NCBI RefSeq assembly: GCF_019977655.1
Contig: NZ_AP024849.1
Location: 2,265,001-2,329,000, forward strand
DNA: 64,000 bases
Source: Clostridium gelidum
GTDB taxonomy: Bacteria > Bacillota > Clostridia > Clostridiales > Clostridiaceae
Direction of reading: 5' to 3'
Position numbers and translations under genes: made by a program. The notes beneath the pieces are model-generated. The model saw only the letters and a program-made list of their open reading frames with translations, was not told where the DNA came from and searched no databases. Below, piece after piece: positions 62,113 to 64,000 of this stretch (its first letter is position 1; each line of letters opens with the position of its first letter).

Positions 62113-62358
62113 GAAATTTAGGATAATATCAATTTTTTATTTAACATTATTAAATTCTATTTAATGTTAACATTTTTTTGATAGTAAAAAGTGTCAGATT
62201 ATGCTAATATATTTAAATAAGATTCCTATTAATAGTGTTCTTTTTTTAAGCTTAGTTTTGTAAAAGGACAGTACATTTTTAGTATGGTTGTTATTTATTT
62301 TTATAAAAAGATTTTGATTGTTAAATAAGATAACTAATTATTTCATTTGGAGGTGTGT

Positions 62359-63429
62359 ATGAGAGTTGTTAGTGTCTCCAGCTTGAAGGGAGATGAAATA
62401 CTTGGAAAACAGATTTTTGATGAATCAGGTAGAGTCTTACTTCGTGCTCAAGTAAAATTAAAACCTTATTATATTGAAAGAATTAAAGGACTAGGAATTT
62501 ATTCGGTGTACATTGATGATGACATATCAAAAAATGTGGTTATTGAAGAAAGTATTTCTGAAAAGACAAGGCAAATGAGTAAACATGCGGTTAAGAAAAT
62601 GATTGAAGGATATTGTCGTGAAGGAAAAGCTGACAATAGCAGTGTTATGAATTCAGTTAACTCAGTGGTTGAGGATATACTCGCAAATAAAAATGTTTTG
62701 ATAAATGTTTCAGAAATAAGTTCAAGTGATAACAATGTATATTCACACTGTGTGAATGTCTGTGTACTATCTACAATAATAGGAACTCATATGGGATACA
62801 GTATGTCAAAGCTTAATGATATAGCAACAGCTGCAATCTTGCATGATATAGGTAAGGCAAAAATCATAAATGATAAGAAAATTTTAGAAGAGTTTGATAC
62901 TAAGGAAGAATTAGATAAATATATTGAACTGATGCATCCAAAGGTTGGTTATGATTTTTTAGGAGAGCAGCAAGTTTGGAATGCATATGTAAAGGTAGCT
63001 GCATTAATGCATCATGAGAGATGTGATGGCAGTGGTTATCCTTTAAAACTAAAAGGTGATGAAATAAACCAAATTGCAAAGATAGTGTCCATATGTGATG
63101 TATTTGATAATTTAATATCAGGTAGGGGCGGGGAGCAACCTAAAACGGCATATGAGGTTATTGAATATCTTGTGGGTATGAGTAACATTTATTTTGACGA
63201 AGAAATGGTGCGGAAATTTACGGCGAACATAGCTGCTTTTCCAACAGGAAGTGGAGTTATCCTAAGCTCAAATGAAAAGGGGTTAGTAATAAATCAAAAT
63301 AATTCAATGCCACTTAGGCCAGTAGTAAAAGTTATATATGATAAAGATGGAAATTTACTTTTAGAGACTTATGAAATTGATTTATTAAAAGAATTGACTC
63401 TTTTTATTATAAAAACCTGTGAAATTTAA
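62359..63429 (+). CDS. HD-GYP domain protein, probable cyclic-di-GMP phosphodiesterase
   Basis: The 356-aa protein has an N-terminal part (1-60) like the DUF3391-type sensors and a central HD-GYP domain with HCVNVCVLS, ILHDIGKAKI (about 158-167), the second His pair in MHHERCDGSGYPLKLKG (about 217-233), and a C-terminal beta part. All metal ligands and the GYP motif are intact. ATG at 62359 follows GGAGGTG; a frame from 62347 would overlap that site. The next gene starts 17 bases on. Confidence 0.9.
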   Translation: MRVVSVSSLKGDEILGKQIFDESGRVLLRAQVKLKPYYIERIKGLGIYSVYIDDDISKNVVIEESISEKTRQMSKHAVKKMIEGYCREGKADNSSVMNSVNSVVEDILANKNVLINVSEISSSDNNVYSHCVNVCVLSTIIGTHMGYSMSKLNDIATAAILHDIGKAKIINDKKILEEFDTKEELDKYIELMHPKVGYDFLGEQQVWNAYVKVAALMHHERCDGSGYPLKLKGDEINQIAKIVSICDVFDNLISGRGGEQPKTAYEVIEYLVGMSNIYFDEEMVRKFTANIAAFPTGSGVILSSNEKGLVINQNNSMPLRPVVKVIYDKDGNLLLETYEIDLLKELTLFIIKTCEI

Positions 63430-63446
63430 ACTGTGGGAGGGATTTT

Positions 63447-64000
63447 ATGAGTGATGAGGATAAGTTTAGAGATAGTGTGAATTCCAACGATTATCTAAAA
63501 CTAATCTCTAATATTTTCCAGAAGTTTTTAGCTGTAAATAGTGTTAATTATCAGAATGAATTAACAAAGCCATTAGAGGATATAGGTTTATTTTTTGATT
63601 TGGATAGAATTTATATTTATTATTTTTCAAAGGATCCTACTTTTATGCAAATAGAATGTCAATGGAATAAAATAGATATAAGTCCTAAAAGAGAAGTGCA
63701 GGAAGAAGAAGTAGTTTATGCTCTTCCATGGCTCATACGTGAACTTAAAAATAAAGGTATTGTTGTAATAAATAATGCTAAGGAAGTTCCCCTTGATGCA
63801 ATATTTGAAGCAGAAGCTTTTGAAATGGAAGGAATACAAGCTTCTCTTTTAATTCCATTAAAAAATGAAGATGAAATGATTGGATTCATAGGTTTTGAAA
63901 ATTTATCAAAGCCTAGAACATGGAAAACGGATGAAATCAAAATATTAAGGGATATTTCAAGGATTTTTTCATATATAAGAGCAAGGATTTCAAATGAAAA
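63447..64000 (+). CDS. GAF-domain protein, partial at the window edge
   Basis: The first 184 codons are present. A GAF domain spans about 25-180: DLDRIYIYYFSKD, then QASLLIPLKNEDEMIGFIGF, then TWKTDEIKILRDISRIFS. The ending is cut. GGGAGGG precedes the ATG. It follows the HD-GYP gene by 17 bases, so the two are cotranscribed, and a GGDEF/EAL or kinase C-terminus is likely in a c-di-GMP context, though not seen. Confidence 0.8.
   Translation, partial: MSDEDKFRDSVNSNDYLKLISNIFQKFLAVNSVNYQNELTKPLEDIGLFFDLDRIYIYYFSKDPTFMQIECQWNKIDISPKREVQEEEVVYALPWLIRELKNKGIVVINNAKEVPLDAIFEAEAFEMEGIQASLLIPLKNEDEMIGFIGFENLSKPRTWKTDEIKILRDISRIFSYIRARISNE

Overview
The window is AT-rich DNA with strong AGGAGG-type ribosome binding sites, frequent TTG and GTG starts, many U-tailed hairpin terminators, orphan sporulation-type histidine kinases and choline-binding-repeat wall proteins. 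This fits a mesophilic solventogenic-type Clostridium (C. beijerinckii / C. saccharoperbutylacetonicum group); the genus is an inference from family content. No rRNA, tRNA or CRISPR array was seen.

Layout. 1-7.1 kb: the start of a probable MFS gene (minus), a truncated helicase-like protein with a ruined P-loop, a 2-isopropylmalate synthase fused to an AraC-type DNA-binding domain, an FG-GAP-like protein, an orphan beta-lysine acetyltransferase (AblB) and a small membrane protein. 7.2-12.6 kb: a 51-aa peptide gene, an orphan membrane histidine kinase with a small membrane partner, a peroxide-defence pair (bcp, yaaA) and a MerR regulator. 12.6-16.8 kb: a textbook MerR-type promoter (19-bp spacer filled by a palindrome) driving a heterodimeric ABC exporter. 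17-20 kb: a wall-bound protein, an ECF sigma factor and an anti-sigma factor whose extracellular domain is the same as that of the wall protein. 20-23 kb: an Eis-like acetyltransferase and an ABC-F ATPase with a leader hairpin. 23.7-30 kb: a GAF-type orphan kinase followed by an Old-Yellow-Enzyme-type flavoprotein, a thiamine-diphosphate enzyme, an AhpD-like protein and a small beta-rich protein. 30.1-31.7 kb: an ISLre2 insertion sequence. 32-36.5 kb: an RND pump and its adaptor.

36.5-46 kb is a patchwork. It holds a 180-bp duplicated segment, an aspartyl-protease fragment, an orphan sugar-binding protein, a small Lys-rich protein, a YafY/DJ-1 pair, and a two-component system with 11-bp tandem operators before its own gene and before a secreted PepSY-like protein. 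That secreted gene was partly duplicated and the copy has decayed. A cadherin-like wall protein with its own 11-bp-phased repeats follows. 46-51 kb: UspA, an ABC-2 exporter with a GDSL hydrolase, and SstT. 51.4-53.7 kb: two Cys-rich small proteins, an amino-acid-permease fossil and a 3D-domain protein. 53.8-59.6 kb: TetR, a DUF5692 membrane protein, HypB, a large Fe-S/FAD oxidoreductase and HypA, with no hydrogenase or other hyp genes in view. 59.9-64 kb: an SCP2 protein whose ribosome binding site is separated from its start by a hairpin, SelO, an HD-GYP protein and the start of a GAF protein.

The best candidates for something undescribed are the LeuA-AraC fusion, the HypA/HypB-oxidoreductase-DUF5692 cluster, the sigma/anti-sigma/wall-protein trio with a shared domain, and the hairpin-bridged ribosome binding site.

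Larger gaps in which nothing functional was recognised beyond the listed sites: 1-525, 2311-2475, 6410-6651, 11445-11788, 31724-32094, 38025-38323, 50908-51381 and 51800-52103.
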